Program-made: the position numbers and the translations under genes
The notes under the pieces: generated by a model
Seen by the model: only the letters and a program-made list of their open reading frames with translations
Database searches by the model: none
Told to the model about the DNA's origin: nothing
Shown: piece after piece, positions 15,286-22,083 of the stretch
How the letters are laid out: the number at the start of each line of letters is the position of its first letter
How positions within the stretch are numbered: the stretch's first letter is position 1
NCBI GenBank assembly: GCA_003175915.1
Contig: PSRH01000112.1
Coordinates: 1 to 22,083 of the forward strand
Origin: Candidatus Melainabacteria bacterium
GTDB taxonomy: Bacteria; Cyanobacteriota; Vampirovibrionia; Obscuribacterales; Obscuribacteraceae
Length of the DNA stretch: 22,083 nucleotides
Reading direction: 5' to 3'

Positions 15286-15446
15286 GTCAGGCACCGCTAG
15301 AGATATCATCATCATATGTACCTCCGCATGCACAAATCGGCTGTAGGAGCGGCAAATCGCCCTGCTTGCTAAAAAACTTTTCGGAATCAATCTTGCAAGC
15401 TCAGCATGAGGCTACCTGAAAAATTAAACAAAATTCGTTCAAAGGC

Positions 15447-15475
15447 TTGACAAATTACTCAATTCCAGGTCTTAT
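15447..15475 (+). promoter_or_regulatory. Promoter of yggS
   Basis: A perfect TTGACA (15447-15452) is followed after 17 bases by TCTTAT (15470-15475, 4 of 6); TATAGT at 15473-15478 is the alternative -10 with a 20-base spacer. The upstream 30 bases are A/T-rich, as in UP elements. It gives a leader of about 45 bases. Confidence 0.6.
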
Positions 15476-15528
15476 AGTAGGCGATCGTAAGGTCACTGTA
15501 TGTGATGCACCTTGCTCGATAGAAAGGC

Positions 15529-16188
15529 ATGAGTGTGGCTGAAAATATAGCTCGCATTCGGGAAGCTCTTGGCCAGCATGCCGTAACGCTCGTTGCTGTA
15601 ACCAAGGGAGCGGCAATGGGTCAAATCGAAGAGGCTCATCGAACTGGTGTCACCGAATTTGGTGAAAGCCGCGTGCAAGATGCGATTGAAAAAATGAGTA
15701 CACTTCCGGACTGGTTGATGAGCCATTCCCATTGGCATTTTATTGGTCACCTGCAATCAAACAAGGTCAAGCAAGCAGTCGGCCGATTCGCCCTGATTCA
15801 TTCCGTTGACTCCCTCAAGTTAGCCGCTGAAATTTCCCGAATCTCAAGCAGCAAAGGAATAACCCAACCCATACTCCTCCAAGTCAAAATCGCGGCTGAC
15901 CCTAACAAGTCCGGATTTACGCCTGACGAGCTTAAACGCGACTTTGCTGAGATAAGCCGACTGGTTAACATTGAATGCCGCGGCTTGATGACGATCACAC
16001 CTTTAGAAGCAACTGCAAAAGAGCGGGTTGACTGCTTCAACGGTTTGCGGCTTTTGCGCGACGAATTAGCACGCGAACACCGTGTAGCGCTTCCAGAATT
16101 ATCCATGGGCATGAGCAACGACTGGCGTCAGGCAATCGACTGCGGAGCAACAATGGTGCGAATCGGCAGCGAGATATTCCGGCAATAG
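15529..16188 (+). CDS. PLP homeostasis protein, YggS/PLPBP family
   Basis: A 219-residue member of the COG0325 family, which carries pyridoxal 5'-phosphate without known catalysis and keeps PLP and amino-acid pools balanced. It is one alanine-racemase-like barrel. The PLP lysine is K26 in LVAVTKG; other hallmarks are FGESRVQDA, WHFIGHLQSNKVK at about 69-81, GLMTITPL, and LSMGMSNDW followed by GATMVRIGSEIF at the end, which binds the phosphate. The common ATG at 15529 gives MSVAENIARIRE as in homologues, although AAAGG is only one base away; the GTG at 15535 would have better spacing. It precedes sepF by 89 bases, an arrangement seen in cyanobacteria and Gram-positives. Confidence 0.95.
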   Translation: MSVAENIARIREALGQHAVTLVAVTKGAAMGQIEEAHRTGVTEFGESRVQDAIEKMSTLPDWLMSHSHWHFIGHLQSNKVKQAVGRFALIHSVDSLKLAAEISRISSSKGITQPILLQVKIAADPNKSGFTPDELKRDFAEISRLVNIECRGLMTITPLEATAKERVDCFNGLRLLRDELAREHRVALPELSMGMSNDWRQAIDCGATMVRIGSEIFRQ

Positions 16189-16277
16189 AGGATTTAGAAA
16201 GGTTTTTCCGAGATCATTAATTAGTGGATGGTAAGCAAAGGTAAGGAACTTGGTAGGGTCCGGGTAAGGAGGAGATA

Positions 16278-16784
16278 GTGAGTATAGTTCAGAAGTTCAA
16301 GAGTTTTTGGTTCGGGCCTTCCGACAATTATGATCGGGAGGATTTTGAAGATTTGTTCGAGACGTCCGATGACGTGTATGCCACCAACGGACAATTGGCA
16401 CTCGACAAATCCACCCATGATCTGCTCAAGCCGGGGCGAACGATTCAGCCCACCACCGGCAGCAAGGTAGTGGATCATCCTAGCGCCCAACCGGCTAGCG
16501 AAGTATTGGTAATCGAACCAAGGGCCTTCGAGGAGTCCCTGGAGATTATCGAGCATCTGCGCTCCCGCAAATCAGTGTTGCTCAACTTGCACATGCTGGA
16601 TAACGAAGCATCTCAACGCGTTGTCGATTTTCTTTCGGGCGCTTGTCATGCTATCGATGGGCACCAGCAAAAGATTGGCGATGGCGTTTTCCTTTTCGCA
16701 CCGGCAACGGTTGTGATCAGCTCCGAATCGACTTCGTCCAAAGCGATTAAAGACGCATTCTGGAACAAGAGCCAAATAATTTAA
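16278..16784 (+). CDS. sepF: Cell division protein SepF
   Basis: A 168-residue SepF, which tethers FtsZ filaments to the membrane and helps build the septum in bacteria. The first 13 residues (MSIVQKFKSFWFG) form the amphipathic membrane-binding helix. A disordered acidic linker (about 18-70) follows, and then the conserved core at about 75-147: VLVIEPRAFEESLEIIEHLR, SVLLNLHMLDNEASQRVVDFLSG split across 99-121, and KIGDGVFLFAPATVVI near 132-147. GTG start with AAGGAGG five bases before it, a strong site. It likely shares the yggS transcript and is the last gene before the convergent M23 gene; proC, often next in cyanobacteria, is absent here. Confidence 0.94.
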   Translation: MSIVQKFKSFWFGPSDNYDREDFEDLFETSDDVYATNGQLALDKSTHDLLKPGRTIQPTTGSKVVDHPSAQPASEVLVIEPRAFEESLEIIEHLRSRKSVLLNLHMLDNEASQRVVDFLSGACHAIDGHQQKIGDGVFLFAPATVVISSESTSSKAIKDAFWNKSQII

Positions 16785-16814
16785 GGGCACCGGCGATGCC
16801 GTGCATAACTCTGA

Positions 16815-16829
16815 CTAGGCACAGCCTAG
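16815..16829 (+). terminator. Short hairpin after sepF
   Basis: CTAGGC (16815-16820), loop ACA, GCCTAG (16824-16829), followed by CTCTTATAT. It is 30 bases past the sepF stop, in the gap between two convergent genes. The stem is short and the T-run poor, so it is a weak candidate. Confidence 0.35.
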
Positions 16830-16864
16830 CTCTTATATGTGCGACAGCATATCGGCAAGGCATA

Positions 16865-17731
16865 CTAGAATGTTGTCGTTAACCACTGATTCGGGTTGCT
16901 TGCCGTCTGGTTCACATAAATACCGAAGTGCAAATGCGGCCCGGTAGCCCGGCCGGTTTGTCCCACCGTTGCAATTTTTTCGCCGCTATCTACTTCCTGG
17001 CCTTCTTTCACGACAATTTGATTGAGGTGGATGTAGAAGGAAATTACTCCTTGACCGTGGTCTATAGCCACCGTATTTCCATGTAGCTTGAAACCTTTGC
17101 AGGCAAGTATCACCGTTCCCGGTGCGCAGGCGCAGACTGTTTTTCCTAGTGGTGCAGCGAAGTCAAGACCGGTGTGGTAGTAGTCTTTCAAGAGCCGTCC
17201 GTTCACTACTCTTTTCATTCCGAATTTGGCTGACTGTGGCGCGGCGCAGGGCGGGATGAATTTATCGTGCCAGTGTCTTGCCGGTGATAAGGTTGCCTTG
17301 GCCGCGTCAATCTTTTCCTTTTCGTGAGGCGACATGTCAAAGTTGTCTTTCGATTTCGGCAGGCTGATTCGCTGCAGGGGAAATTTACCGGCTTTCACTT
17401 TCAGCTCATAGCTCTCGTCGTTCACCTTGAGTGGATAGACCCCCGGGCTCAAATCGCAAGGAATGGCGAGCAGCCCCTGCCATTTAGAGCTGCCATTTGC
17501 ATCCTCAGCTTTGTAGAGAGGATAGGAATGGCCGTTGAAGGCAAAGTTGGGTGAGGCACCACCCTCGGTTTGGCTGAAGTCGGAATCTGAGAACTTCAAC
17601 TCAATCGTCTCGCCCTGACTGAGCGATGTGGGCAAGGCGACCTTCGCCCAAGCGCCAGGGCTTCCGGCGACGGCCAATAGTAAAGCGACACCTACGCCTT
17701 GAATCGTTCCATGAGCAAGTCGCATAAGCAC
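16865..17731 (-). CDS. Exported M23 (LytM-type) metallopeptidase
   Basis: A 288-residue predicted peptidoglycan endopeptidase. A hydrophobic signal segment (about 9-28) ends in AWAK, suggesting export with cleavage near residue 29. The middle part (about 30-150) is a beta-rich domain without recognised name. The C-terminal M23 domain (about 165-285) has all zinc and catalytic residues: H186 and D190 in HTGLD, H235 in YIHL, and H266/H268 in GPHLHFG. It should cut cross-links in the wall and may act in growth or septum splitting, consistent with convergent sepF. The GTG at 17731 was chosen; the ATG two codons later is equally possible and neither has a strong ribosome site. It follows the PC4-like gene by 14 bases on the same strand, so they are probably co-transcribed. 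Confidence 0.92.
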   Translation of the reverse strand: MLMRLAHGTIQGVGVALLLAVAGSPGAWAKVALPTSLSQGETIELKFSDSDFSQTEGGASPNFAFNGHSYPLYKAEDANGSSKWQGLLAIPCDLSPGVYPLKVNDESYELKVKAGKFPLQRISLPKSKDNFDMSPHEKEKIDAAKATLSPARHWHDKFIPPCAAPQSAKFGMKRVVNGRLLKDYYHTGLDFAAPLGKTVCACAPGTVILACKGFKLHGNTVAIDHGQGVISFYIHLNQIVVKEGQEVDSGEKIATVGQTGRATGPHLHFGIYVNQTASNPNQWLTTTF

Positions 17732-17745
17732 GAACTGTTGTACCG

Positions 17746-17973
17746 TTAACCTTTTGTCGCGCCAATCTGAGCGATCACTTGCTCAAGCCCTTCCTTAAGA
17801 GCCTCTGCTTTTTCAACCGGAAGAGCGACACCATTTCTGCCAGGCTTTTCGTTGCCTTCCTTGTCTGTATACCATTCTCTGATATGCAGGTAAGTCGTCC
17901 CCTTGAACTCATTCACGTAGACGTAGACAGTTTCTCCGCGCGCGTTTTGGTGCACGCTTATTTTCTCGTCCAA
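17746..17973 (-). CDS. PC4/YdbC-like single-stranded-DNA-binding protein
   Basis: A 75-residue protein matching the transcriptional coactivator p15 (PC4) family, whose bacterial members bind single-stranded DNA as dimers. The conserved block is LHIREWYTDKEGNEKPGR at about 29-46 (compare the IREYY..KEGE..PGRKG pattern), followed by NGVALPVEKAEALKEGLEQV, the dimer helix. The N-terminal part supplies the beta strands (ETVYVYVNEFKGTTY). Start is TTG at 17973, chosen because GGGAGG lies eight bases upstream and the length fits the family. It is the first gene of a probable operon with the M23 peptidase, an unusual pairing. An AT-rich inverted repeat lies about 60 bases upstream. Role in this cell is not known. 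Confidence 0.83.
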   Translation of the reverse strand: MDEKISVHQNARGETVYVYVNEFKGTTYLHIREWYTDKEGNEKPGRNGVALPVEKAEALKEGLEQVIAQIGATKG

Positions 17974-18031
17974 GACCTTGCCCTCCCATTTGCTTCAACT
18001 TACATGATGACAGTTCGGCATGAACCTAACC

Positions 18032-18066
18032 ATTAAATACCGAAGCGTTTATGCCTGGTATTAAAT
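18032..18066. promoter_or_regulatory. AT-rich inverted repeat upstream of the PC4-like gene
   Basis: ATTAAATACC (18032-18041) and GGTATTAAAT (18057-18066) pair at 9 of 10 positions around a 15-base centre. It sits about 60 bases before the TTG start of the PC4-M23 operon and 38 bases after the NlpC-like stop. It looks like an operator or the 3' structure of the preceding gene; there is no T-run. Confidence 0.45.
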
Positions 18067-18103
18067 CCGCCCAAATAACCTGCCTCTTATGAACCTGGAA
18101 CAA

Positions 18104-18730
18104 TCAAGTGCGGGCGCCTTCGCCCTTAGCGTTAAGGAAGCGGACAACGTAGACATATTTGTACCAAGCAAAGAAGCGGTCGACGACATCCCGTTTCCAG
18201 ATTCCGTCCGTCCAATCATTGGCATAAACCTCGCCAGCTCCGGCAAATACGCCACAATGCGCATCGCCACCGGTATTCGACTTTTCCGGAGGCTGCATAT
18301 AACCAAAAATCAAATCGCCAGGCTTGGCTACCTGGTTAAGTTTCGCTTGATCTACTCCATATTCCGGGGAATGCTTGACAGCAATTTCGCTGACCAGAAC
18401 TGGCCCGGCCAGGAGCTGGCGTCTTACTAAAACGACCAGCGCCGATCCTTTATAAGGTAAGCCGGCCTGCCTTAGGACGTTGCTTAATGCTGCAGCACAG
18501 CCCGATTTACCCGTGTGCAAGCCATAGCCAAACCACATTTCTTTTCCCAGGGCGGCCTGGGCAACGCCCAATACACTGTCATCGGTAATTTTGATCGGAT
18601 TATTTAAATCGGCCAGTGCCTTTGCTTTAGCCGCTACTGGTCTGGCTGGTATGGTCACTGCGAAAAGGCAAAACAAGCCTAAGCAGCAAATTCTAAAGTG
18701 GATTTTGCTATTGATCGACTGAGCTTTCAT
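18104..18730 (-). CDS. Exported NlpC/P60-like cysteine peptidase (probable)
   Basis: A 208-residue protein from the ATG at 18730; the open frame goes back further (to 18841), but the extra residues are not signal-like, so the inner start was taken. Residues 10-32 are a basic then hydrophobic signal peptide with likely cleavage after VAA or AKA (33-37). The mature part has a possible catalytic C78 in SGCAAALSNVLRQAG, a turn AKPGDLIFG at about 135-143 and H158 in DAHCGVFAG, the order and spacing of NlpC/P60 or CHAP peptidoglycan amidases/endopeptidases. The Cys lacks the usual preceding Asp, so activity is uncertain. It probably works on the cell wall with the nearby M23 protein. It is divergent from obgE with 167 bases between. 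Confidence 0.68.
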   Translation of the reverse strand: MKAQSINSKIHFRICCLGLFCLFAVTIPARPVAAKAKALADLNNPIKITDDSVLGVAQAALGKEMWFGYGLHTGKSGCAAALSNVLRQAGLPYKGSALVVLVRRQLLAGPVLVSEIAVKHSPEYGVDQAKLNQVAKPGDLIFGYMQPPEKSNTGGDAHCGVFAGAGEVYANDWTDGIWKRDVVDRFFAWYKYVYVVRFLNAKGEGART

Positions 18731-18897
18731 AGTCTTGATATCGCCCATGCTTTTGTTTATAGATAGATCAATTACTGAGCAGTTAGGATTATTAGTCGGG
18801 ATGGCGCCCGAAAAAGTTTTGCTCGCCACTTTCCTTGGCAACCGGGAGCTTTTCTTGCATTTGTCTTTGTTCGTGTTTGATCATAGGATGGCATCTC

Positions 18898-20187
18898 ATG
18901 TCCAAATTTATTGATCAAGCACAGATTGAAGTCCGCTCCGGCGACGGTGGCAACGGAGTCGTTGCCTGGCGGCGCGAAAAATATGAGCCGATGGGCGGGC
19001 CAGCTGGCGGCAATGGGGGCAGGGGCGGAAACATCTATATAGAAGCGTCAAAAGACGTCAATACTCTTATCGATTTTCGCTATAAGTCAAAATTTCTAGC
19101 CGCCCACGGTGAACGAGGTGGTTCCGCCTTGCGCAGTGGCAAGGCGGCCCAAGATCTGATCATCAAGGTGCCTGTAGGCACCCTCATAAAAGACAGGGAA
19201 CGCCAGCAACTGATCGTCGATTTAAGCGTTCCCAACATGCGCGTTCTCGTTGCTGAAGGGGGCAAAGGCGGACGAGGTAACGCCACTTTTGCCACGCCGA
19301 CGCGGCGAGCGCCGCATTTTTGCGAACCTGGACAGCCAGGAGTGACTCGTCATCTGGAATTGGAGTTGAAATTGTTGGCGGATGTGGGGTTGGTAGGCTT
19401 ACCCAATGCCGGCAAGTCAACCCTGCTTGCTGCCATTACCAAAGCCAAACCCAAGATCGCCGCCTATCCGTTTTCAACGCTAGAGCCGGGTTTGGGTGTG
19501 GCCAAAAGAAGAAGCGGCGATGGCTATGTGGTCGCCGATATTCCCGGTCTCATAGAAGGAGCAAGCCAGGGTCTTGGGCTCGGCCACGATTTTCTTCGCC
19601 ATATTGAAAGAACCCGATTGATTCTGCATCTTGTCGATATAAGCAGCGAGAATCTCAGGGCCGATATTGCTACCATCGACCACGAGCTTAAGACTTTCAG
19701 CCGCGAGTTGGCCAATCGGGAGCAGTTGCTCGTCCTCACCAAAGCGGACCTACCCACCGAAGAGGAAGTGGAAAAAATCAAAAGTAAGCTTGTGCGCTTG
19801 TACCCCAAGCGCGCCGTTATGGCAATTTCAGCAGCCACGCACCGCGGTCTCGAGCAATTGTCCTACGCCATTGAGGAAGCCCTTGCTCGCCTGGTCAGAC
19901 CAGCTGCAATTGCGCCTGATGCGATCATCGTTGACGAAAACGCCCGCATTCATCAAGACGATGGTTTCACCGTCTACCGCAAGCGCAAAAAATATTTTGT
20001 GGAAGGTGACGGCATATTGCGTTTGTTAGCGGTGACCGATAGCAAGAGCCCCGAATCTGTCCACCACTTCAACAGGCAACTGAAAAACCTGGGAGTGATT
20101 GACGAGTTGGTCAAGCAAGAGATCAAACCGGGCAGCGAAGTTGTAATAGGTGGTCTCAGCTTCGCCTTTGGTGAGGACTTGTTTTAG
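18898..20187 (+). CDS. obgE: Obg-family GTPase
   Basis: A 429-residue Obg, an essential large-ribosome-associated GTPase linked to 50S assembly, stringent response and growth control. Residues 2-158 form the glycine-rich Obg fold (SGDGGNGVVAWRREK, GGPAGGNGGRGG, EGGKGGRGN). The G domain has P-loop GLPNAGKST at 167-175, DIPGLIEGAS at 214-223, G4 TKAD at 281-284 and ISA at 310-312. The last 85 residues (DDGFTVYRKRKKYFVEGDG onward) are the OCT domain, present in many but not all Obg proteins. The ATG at 18898 is chosen because it gives MSKFIDQAQIEV as in homologues; the frame opens 21 codons earlier, but that extension is Cys/Leu-rich and unlike the family. AGGA lies about 11 bases before. A bidirectional hairpin follows the stop. 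Confidence 0.96.
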   Translation: MSKFIDQAQIEVRSGDGGNGVVAWRREKYEPMGGPAGGNGGRGGNIYIEASKDVNTLIDFRYKSKFLAAHGERGGSALRSGKAAQDLIIKVPVGTLIKDRERQQLIVDLSVPNMRVLVAEGGKGGRGNATFATPTRRAPHFCEPGQPGVTRHLELELKLLADVGLVGLPNAGKSTLLAAITKAKPKIAAYPFSTLEPGLGVAKRRSGDGYVVADIPGLIEGASQGLGLGHDFLRHIERTRLILHLVDISSENLRADIATIDHELKTFSRELANREQLLVLTKADLPTEEEVEKIKSKLVRLYPKRAVMAISAATHRGLEQLSYAIEEALARLVRPAAIAPDAIIVDENARIHQDDGFTVYRKRKKYFVEGDGILRLLAVTDSKSPESVHHFNRQLKNLGVIDELVKQEIKPGSEVVIGGLSFAFGEDLF

Positions 20188-20208
20188 ATCGGCCGGGCAG
20201 CTTAACCA

Positions 20209-20232
20209 GCGCAGCCACTCGCGTGGCTGCGC
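20209..20232. terminator. Strong hairpin between obgE and the 51-residue gene
   Basis: GCGCAGCCAC (20209-20218), loop TCGC, GTGGCTGCGC (20223-20232): a perfect 10-base GC-rich stem in the 74-base gap between two convergent genes. No T-run flanks it on either strand, so it is not a classical intrinsic terminator but may end or protect both messages. Confidence 0.5.
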
Positions 20233-20261
20233 CTCAGCATCAAGCGGCCGCGAAGCTTCAG

Positions 20262-20417
20262 CTATTTCGCCTTTTCGCCCTGTTCTTTGGCTTCTTTTTC
20301 GGCAAGCTCAGCCTGGCGTTCCATGCGTCTGAAATTGTTCGAGCGCGCCTTGACGGCTTGCTTTCTGGCACGCATCGCCACTTTGGCGGCGCGTTTCATC
20401 CCTTTTTGTTGTGGCAT
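20262..20417 (-). CDS. 51-residue basic helical protein, unknown
   Basis: A 51-codon ATG frame encoding a Lys/Arg/Ala-rich peptide. The first half is strongly positive (MKRAAKVAMRARKQAVKAR), the second half mixed and acidic (RQAELAEKEAKEQGEKAK), and the whole should be one long amphipathic helix without Cys, Trp or membrane segments. It resembles small ribosome- or nucleic-acid-associated proteins in composition, but I do not recognise a family. It lies 40 bases after the Nudix gene on the same strand and is probably co-transcribed with it; a strong hairpin follows its stop by about 30 bases. GGAAA about nine bases before the ATG is a modest ribosome site. Confidence 0.6.
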   Translation of the reverse strand: MPQQKGMKRAAKVAMRARKQAVKARSNNFRRMERQAELAEKEAKEQGEKAK

Positions 20418-20457
20418 TGATCAAGTTTCCGTTGCGTTTTAAAGACGGACGATCATA

Positions 20458-20931
20458 CTACACCCAAAGGTTGCCAAGATACTCTATGCCGCCAGCCGAA
20501 CCGTTGGGCAGACTGTTGATGATGGCCTGAGCGATTGGTGGAAAGAGGGTGATCTTGCCCAATTCTGCCAGCGGCAAGAAATCGACACCTGCTAATACTG
20601 GCTCGCTGCCTAACTTCATGGTGCCGCCTGTGACTTTGCCTTTTAGGTAGATATTGACAATATGTCGGGAGCGGTCCGGAGCGATTGCTTCGGAGAGAAA
20701 GAGGAAGTCTTGTACTTCCACCTCCAGCCCGGTTTCTTCTTTGAGTTCGCGTATGCCACATTCTTGAAAAGTTTCGCCATATTCCAGGCGGCCACCGGGC
20801 AGAACCCAATACTGGCGAGTGCCTTTGCGGTGTTTCACCAACAAAATTTTGCTGTCTTGAACGACAACAACCGATACTCGAGTAGTTGGGATGTTATTTC
20901 CGCGCTTTTTTTTGTTCTTAGGCTTGGGCAA
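20458..20931 (-). CDS. Nudix hydrolase
   Basis: A 157-residue Nudix protein that should cleave a nucleoside diphosphate linked to another group; the substrate cannot be inferred. The Nudix box is complete: GGRLEYGETFQECGIRELKE at about 47-66 followed by ETGLEV, with all metal-binding Glu present. Before it is a beta strand YWVLPGG and after it a strand segment VNIYLKG. The first 15 residues are very basic (KPKNKKKRGNN), a possible nucleic-acid contact. The start is TTG at 20931, the only plausible initiation codon: a TGA lies four codons upstream, and no ATG occurs before the Nudix box. The ribosome site is poor. The 51-residue basic protein follows by 40 bases. Confidence 0.9.
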   Translation of the reverse strand: MPKPKNKKKRGNNIPTTRVSVVVVQDSKILLVKHRKGTRQYWVLPGGRLEYGETFQECGIRELKEETGLEVEVQDFLFLSEAIAPDRSRHIVNIYLKGKVTGGTMKLGSEPVLAGVDFLPLAELGKITLFPPIAQAIINSLPNGSAGGIEYLGNLWV

Positions 20932-21088
20932 GCTTTTATCTCAATTAGACCGTTTTGATACTAGCAGTTTTTGCTGTTATGCCAAGCTCGCGCCACATTG
21001 CAATTCGCAAAGACTCACAATTCATGCTTCTTGAAAGTTATCTGCATCTGTTACTGTAGAGCATGAATAACTGGCAGGAAAGCTGCAC

Positions 21089-22083
21089 ATGACGGCGGCC
21101 CAATTCGAGAAAGAGCTGGCTGAGCTCGAAAAATTTGCCTCCGACGCATTTGCGTCTGCCGGCGACAGTCAGTCGCTGGAAGATATGCGCCTGGAATACC
21201 TGGGGCAGAAGGGCAAGCTCACCCTCATACTCAGGGGCCTGAGTGGGCTTGATAAATCGGAGCGCCCCCGCATCGGTCAATTGGCCAATACAGTTAAAGA
21301 AAAAATTCAGGTTCTGCACGACCAACGTAAAGAGGCACTTTATCGAGAGCAACTCGCTGAGCGCCTCAAAGTCGATCGCCTCGACGTTACTCTGCCAGCC
21401 CTGGGCAGGCCTTTGGGACATCTTCATCCCCTCACTCTAATTACCGAGGAAATCGCCCGTATCTTTTACGGCATGGGCTTCTCGGTTTTCGAAGGGCCAG
21501 AGGTAGAGACCGACTATTACAACTTTGACGCTCTTAATACACCGGCTTCCCATCCGGCTCGTGACGAACAGGACACCTTTTACACAAACCTGGGGCCGCA
21601 AGTCCTCCTCAGAAGTCAAACTTCCACGGCGCAGATCAGGTATATGGAGAAGAAGGAGAACAAGCCACCCTTGCGAATCATCGCCCCCGGGCGCGTTTAT
21701 CGCAATGAGGAGATCAACGCGCGCAAATACCCGCTCTTCCATCAAGTCGAGGGGTTACTGGTCGACAAAGAGGTAACTATGGGACAGTTGAGAGCGACGC
21801 TGGCTGAGTTCCTCCGTCTCTTATTCGGCAAGCCGCTAAGAACCCGCTTCCGTCCCGATTTCTTTCCTTTCACTGAACCGAGTGCCGAGCTCGATAGTGA
21901 ATGTCCATTTTGTGCCGGCAGCGGCTGCAGGACATGCGGGCACCGCGGCTGGTTAGAATTGCTCGGATGCGGTATGGTTGATCCTAATGTGCTCCGTGCT
22001 GTCGATATCGATCCAGAAGAATGGAGCGGCTTTGCCTTTGGCATGGGCGTGGAGCGGCTGGCCATGATCAAATACGGCGTCAC
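21089..22083 (+). CDS. pheS: Phenylalanyl-tRNA synthetase alpha subunit (3' end cut off)
   Basis: 331 full codons are inside the window, and from the usual family length only about 10-15 are missing. PheS with PheT charges tRNA-Phe. The N-terminal coiled coil (about 1-90) is followed by the class II core: HPLTLITEEIARIFYGMGF, EGPEVETDYYNFDALNTP, HPARDEQDTFY, motif 2 region GRVYRNEEINARKYPLFHQV, FTEPSAELD and the final GFAFGMGVERLAM (motif 3). Four Cys in CPFCAGSGCRTC (272-283) form a zinc-knuckle-like insert seen in many bacterial PheS. Two pocket positions differ from common sequences: Gln in LLRSQTS and Lys-Tyr in NARKYP (usually His in each). The start ATG has AGGAAA about nine bases upstream. 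TTGAAA (21031-21036) and TGTAGA (21055-21060) form a weak promoter candidate. Confidence 0.95.
   Translation, partial: MTAAQFEKELAELEKFASDAFASAGDSQSLEDMRLEYLGQKGKLTLILRGLSGLDKSERPRIGQLANTVKEKIQVLHDQRKEALYREQLAERLKVDRLDVTLPALGRPLGHLHPLTLITEEIARIFYGMGFSVFEGPEVETDYYNFDALNTPASHPARDEQDTFYTNLGPQVLLRSQTSTAQIRYMEKKENKPPLRIIAPGRVYRNEEINARKYPLFHQVEGLLVDKEVTMGQLRATLAEFLRLLFGKPLRTRFRPDFFPFTEPSAELDSECPFCAGSGCRTCGHRGWLELLGCGMVDPNVLRAVDIDPEEWSGFAFGMGVERLAMIKYGV

Noticed and set aside
21063..21092. A 9-codon ATG frame (MNNWQESCT) whose TGA overlaps the pheS ATG, as a possible leader peptide.
   Set aside because: It has no Phe codons and no ribosome site or terminator/antiterminator pair, so Phe attenuation is not supported.

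Overview
The window looks like a housekeeping-rich chromosomal segment of a free-living bacterium. The best guess is a non-photosynthetic member of the cyanobacterial lineage (Melainabacteria/Vampirovibrionia, perhaps Obscuribacter-like). This is inference from gene content: a GroES with a cyanobacteria-like N-terminal extension, YggS next to SepF, a Ser/Thr kinase with a cysteine-rich N-terminus, a split AccA/AccD carboxyltransferase, Obg and PheS. No phage, plasmid, insertion sequence, CRISPR, tRNA or rRNA signature was found. GC content is moderate and looks even throughout.

Layout. 1-1221: the 3' end of a MATE-type exporter, then an orphan receiver-HPt signalling protein. 1218-2384 (-): a TPR lipid-anchored or membrane-anchored protein and a two-helix membrane protein, with a strong promoter and a perfect hairpin/operator upstream. 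2576-4631 (-): groES-groEL with a clear intrinsic terminator. 4820-6514 (-): a GAF-GAF-GGDEF diguanylate cyclase. 6694-7416 (+): a HIT hydrolase and a small Trp-rich protein. 7439-8485 (-): a sugar-nucleotide pyrophosphorylase, followed by a sparse 725-base stretch holding only a 42-residue basic protein. 9211-10491 (-): a TetA-like MFS exporter. 10697-12352 (+): a transmembrane Ser/Thr kinase. 12349-14251 (-): accD-accA. 14497-16784 (+): rsmE, yggS (with a good promoter) and sepF. 16865-17973 (-): a PC4-like ssDNA-binding protein and an M23 endopeptidase. 18104-18730 (-): an exported NlpC/P60-like protein. 18898-20187 (+): obgE. 20262-20931 (-): a Nudix hydrolase and a 51-residue basic protein. 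21089-end (+): pheS, cut by the window edge.

How the genes work together. Three functional groups stand out. One is envelope and division: SepF, M23, NlpC/P60-like, the nucleotidyltransferase and AccAD for fatty acid supply. A second is translation and proteostasis: GroESL, RsmE, ObgE and PheS. The third is signalling: receiver-HPt, the diguanylate cyclase with an intact inhibitory site, and the membrane Ser/Thr kinase. I found no clearly new multi-gene system. The most worthwhile oddities are two unrecorded-looking small basic proteins, a perfect hairpin at the predicted +1 region of the TPR operon, a structured leader before the kinase, repeat clusters in several divergent promoters, deviating active-site residues in PheS, and frequent GTG/TTG starts.
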